This document shows positions 5,096 through 6,332 of a stretch of DNA of 6,332 nt, in pieces (position 1 is the stretch's first letter; each line of letters begins with the position of its first letter). Both the position numbers and the translations under genes were made by a program. Below the pieces are notes generated by a model. That model saw only the letters and a program-made list of their open reading frames with translations. It did no database searches and was not told where the DNA came from. Source of the DNA: Bacteroidota bacterium (GTDB taxonomy: Bacteria > Bacteroidota > Bacteroidia > Chitinophagales > UBA10324); the NCBI GenBank assembly GCA_003455275.1, contig DMRR01000214.1, forward strand, positions 1-6,332, read 5' to 3'.

Positions 5096-6150
5096 TAATT
5101 TATCCCTCTCTTATTCAGCCACTGCTGATAAAGTTTTGCGTTGGCCTGATGAGCATTTAATGTCGAAGCAAATACATGGTATCCTGGTTTGGTTGAACTA
5201 GCGCAGAAATAGAGGTAGTCTGTTTCAGCCGGTTGCAAAACAGCATCAATACTTGTTGAGGAAGGCGTGCATATAGGCCCCGGAGGCAATCCGGTTTTTC
5301 GATAAGTGTTGTAAGGAGAATCTTTTGATTGTTCAATGTGTGTTTCCCTTATTCTTCGGATCGTAAAATCATTTAAAGCAAACTTGACAGTAGGATCTGC
5401 CTGCAGCAGCATTCCTTTTTTTAATCGGTTCAGATAGACTGATGCAATGGTTTGCTTTTCATCGTTCTGATTTGTTTCCTCTTCAATTATGCTTGCAAGA
5501 ATTTCAACTTCGGTTGGTGTCAGTTTTTGATTCTGAGCTTCTTGCTTTCTCTTTTCATTCCAGAATAAATCATATTCTTTTTTCATACGAATAAAAAACT
5601 TATCTGCATTGGTGTTCCAGTAAAATTCATAAGTATTCGGAACAAACAAACAAATAACTTCTTCTTTATTAAATCCGAATTGTGATAAAAATGATTCCTC
5701 ATTCAGGCAGGAAAGCAATACCGAACTATCTATCTCCAGTTTCGAACTTACGAAGGAAGCAAAATCATTTTTTGTTCTGAATTTATTAAGCACAAGTTTC
5801 ACGGGAGTTTGTTTTCCGCTTCTCAGCAGGTGAACGAGGTCATAGTTGCTCATTCCTTTTTGCAATTCATATTTTCCGGGATGGATGTTCTCCGAAAGCG
5901 ACATTCGTTCCGCTACCCAAAGAAACGATTCACTGTGAACAATAATTTTCTTTTGTGAAATAATATTGATCAGCTGCTGATAATTACAACCGGTCGGAAC
6001 GAAAAGAAATTGTTTATCCAGATTAGCTGAAATATTAGGCGAATAAATTTTTTGATAAAAAGAATACCCGACGCCAATCGCTGAAATAATTACAACTGAT
6101 ATCAACGCAATTAAAACCTTCCTGAACCGGCTGATTTTTTTCTTCGTCAT
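5095..6150 (-). CDS. mltG: Endolytic murein transglycosylase MltG (YceG-like)
   Basis: A 351-residue inner-membrane lytic transglycosylase that cleaves within nascent peptidoglycan strands and is thought to set glycan length. There is a basic N-terminus (MTKKKISRFRK), then one span at about residues 12-30. Residues 43-115 resemble the LysM-like module (FVPTGCNYQQLINII, PGKYELQKGMSNYDLVHLLR). The YceG catalytic domain follows with LASIIEEET (218-226), whose first Glu, 223, aligns with the catalytic Glu of E. coli MltG. Further motifs are IASVYLNRLKKGMLLQADPTV (235-255), YNTYRKTGLPPGPICTPS (280-297) and DYLYFCAS (311-318). Length matches the family. No frameshift is seen. The ATG at 6150 gives a proper N-in membrane start. 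The 180 bases upstream hold no gene but include a structured element ending about 78 bases before the start. Confidence 0.95.
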   Translation of the reverse strand: MTKKKISRFRKVLIALISVVIISAIGVGYSFYQKIYSPNISANLDKQFLFVPTGCNYQQLINIISQKKIIVHSESFLWVAERMSLSENIHPGKYELQKGMSNYDLVHLLRSGKQTPVKLVLNKFRTKNDFASFVSSKLEIDSSVLLSCLNEESFLSQFGFNKEEVICLFVPNTYEFYWNTNADKFFIRMKKEYDLFWNEKRKQEAQNQKLTPTEVEILASIIEEETNQNDEKQTIASVYLNRLKKGMLLQADPTVKFALNDFTIRRIRETHIEQSKDSPYNTYRKTGLPPGPICTPSSTSIDAVLQPAETDYLYFCASSTKPGYHVFASTLNAHQANAKLYQQWLNKRGIN

Positions 6151-6227
6151 GAATGCACAAAGAAATCAAAAATGAAATAAGTTCATTCGTTCATTGGTGA
6201 ATATGTTCGAAGAATAACAGTAAAGAC

Positions 6228-6304
6228 AAAAAATAAAAAAACCGCCTTCAAGTTCTCTGTTAAGGTAAAACACCAAACCCTAAATGAGCGTTTCGGAAGG
6301 CGGT
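6228..6304 (-). terminator. Long-loop stem with U-rich tail upstream of mltG (terminator, attenuator or small RNA 3' end)
   Basis: On the minus strand ACCGCCTTC (6304-6296) pairs perfectly with GAAGGCGGT (6249-6241) and is followed by six T, one A and six more T (6240-6228). That is a strong intrinsic-terminator ending, except that the enclosed region is 46 bases, long for a simple terminator, and can form minor internal pairings (GGT/ACC near 6274-6264). It could terminate a gene beyond the right edge, end a small RNA, or act as a conditional terminator in the mltG leader. I recognise no known riboswitch. Confidence 0.55.
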
Positions 6305-6326
6305 AAAACTCTTTTCAAGTTTTCTG
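6247..6326. repeat. Imperfect direct repeat flanking the structured element
   Basis: TTCAAGTTCTCTG (6247-6259) recurs as TTCAAGTTTTCTG (6314-6326), 12 of 13 bases identical at a 67-base offset. The first copy overlaps one arm of the 9-bp helix; the second lies just outside the other arm. The window ends six bases later, so more copies may follow. Confidence 0.45.
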
Positions 6327-6332
6327 GTTGAG

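Noticed and set aside
6260..6331. Minus-strand frame open from the right edge to TAA at 6262-6260, as if the C-terminus of a neighbouring gene
   Set aside because: Only 23 codons are visible and they coincide with the inverted-repeat element; coding cannot be told from structured RNA without the sequence beyond the edge.

Overview
The window looks like chromosomal DNA from a member of the Bacteroidota, probably Sphingobacteriia or Chitinophagia-like. The signs are AT-rich intergenic DNA, start codons without clear Shine-Dalgarno sequences, two promoter-like sites with the Bacteroidota TAnnTTTG box, signal peptides ending in Ala-Gln, and an enlarged Bacteroidota-type signal peptidase I. This placement rests on sequence style, not on a marker gene search.

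Layout. Positions 48-1169 (+) hold a small envelope group: a YtxH-type single-span protein, a two-span phage-holin-superfamily membrane protein 12 bases downstream, and, after a 201-base gap with hairpins, a short cytoplasmic coiled-coil protein of unknown function. Positions 1238-2202 (-) hold up to three small tandem ORFs. The last (1238-1645) is a convincing secreted protein. The other two (1828-2202 and the 55-codon 1676-1843) overlap by 16 bases, start with hydrophobic export-like segments, and are unrecognised. Positions 2203-2497 form a divergent regulatory region with matched promoter boxes facing both ways and several perfect palindromes. Then come lepB (2498-3580, +) and rimO (3746-5056, +), separated by two hairpins. 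mltG (5095-6150, -) converges on rimO. The right edge (6228-6332) holds a structured element on the minus strand, a 9-bp closing helix followed by a U-rich tract, lying about 80 bases upstream of mltG.

Functionally, the recognised genes are housekeeping. LepB cleaves signal peptides from exported proteins, which would include the small secreted products next door. RimO methylthiolates ribosomal protein S12. MltG cuts nascent glycan strands at the inner membrane. The YtxH/holin pair belongs to a membrane/stress-associated gene type common in this phylum.

I see no phage, transposon, CRISPR or tRNA signature and no clear novel multi-gene system. The parts most worth a second look are the small overlapping minus-strand ORFs, the palindrome-rich divergent region, and the structured element upstream of mltG.
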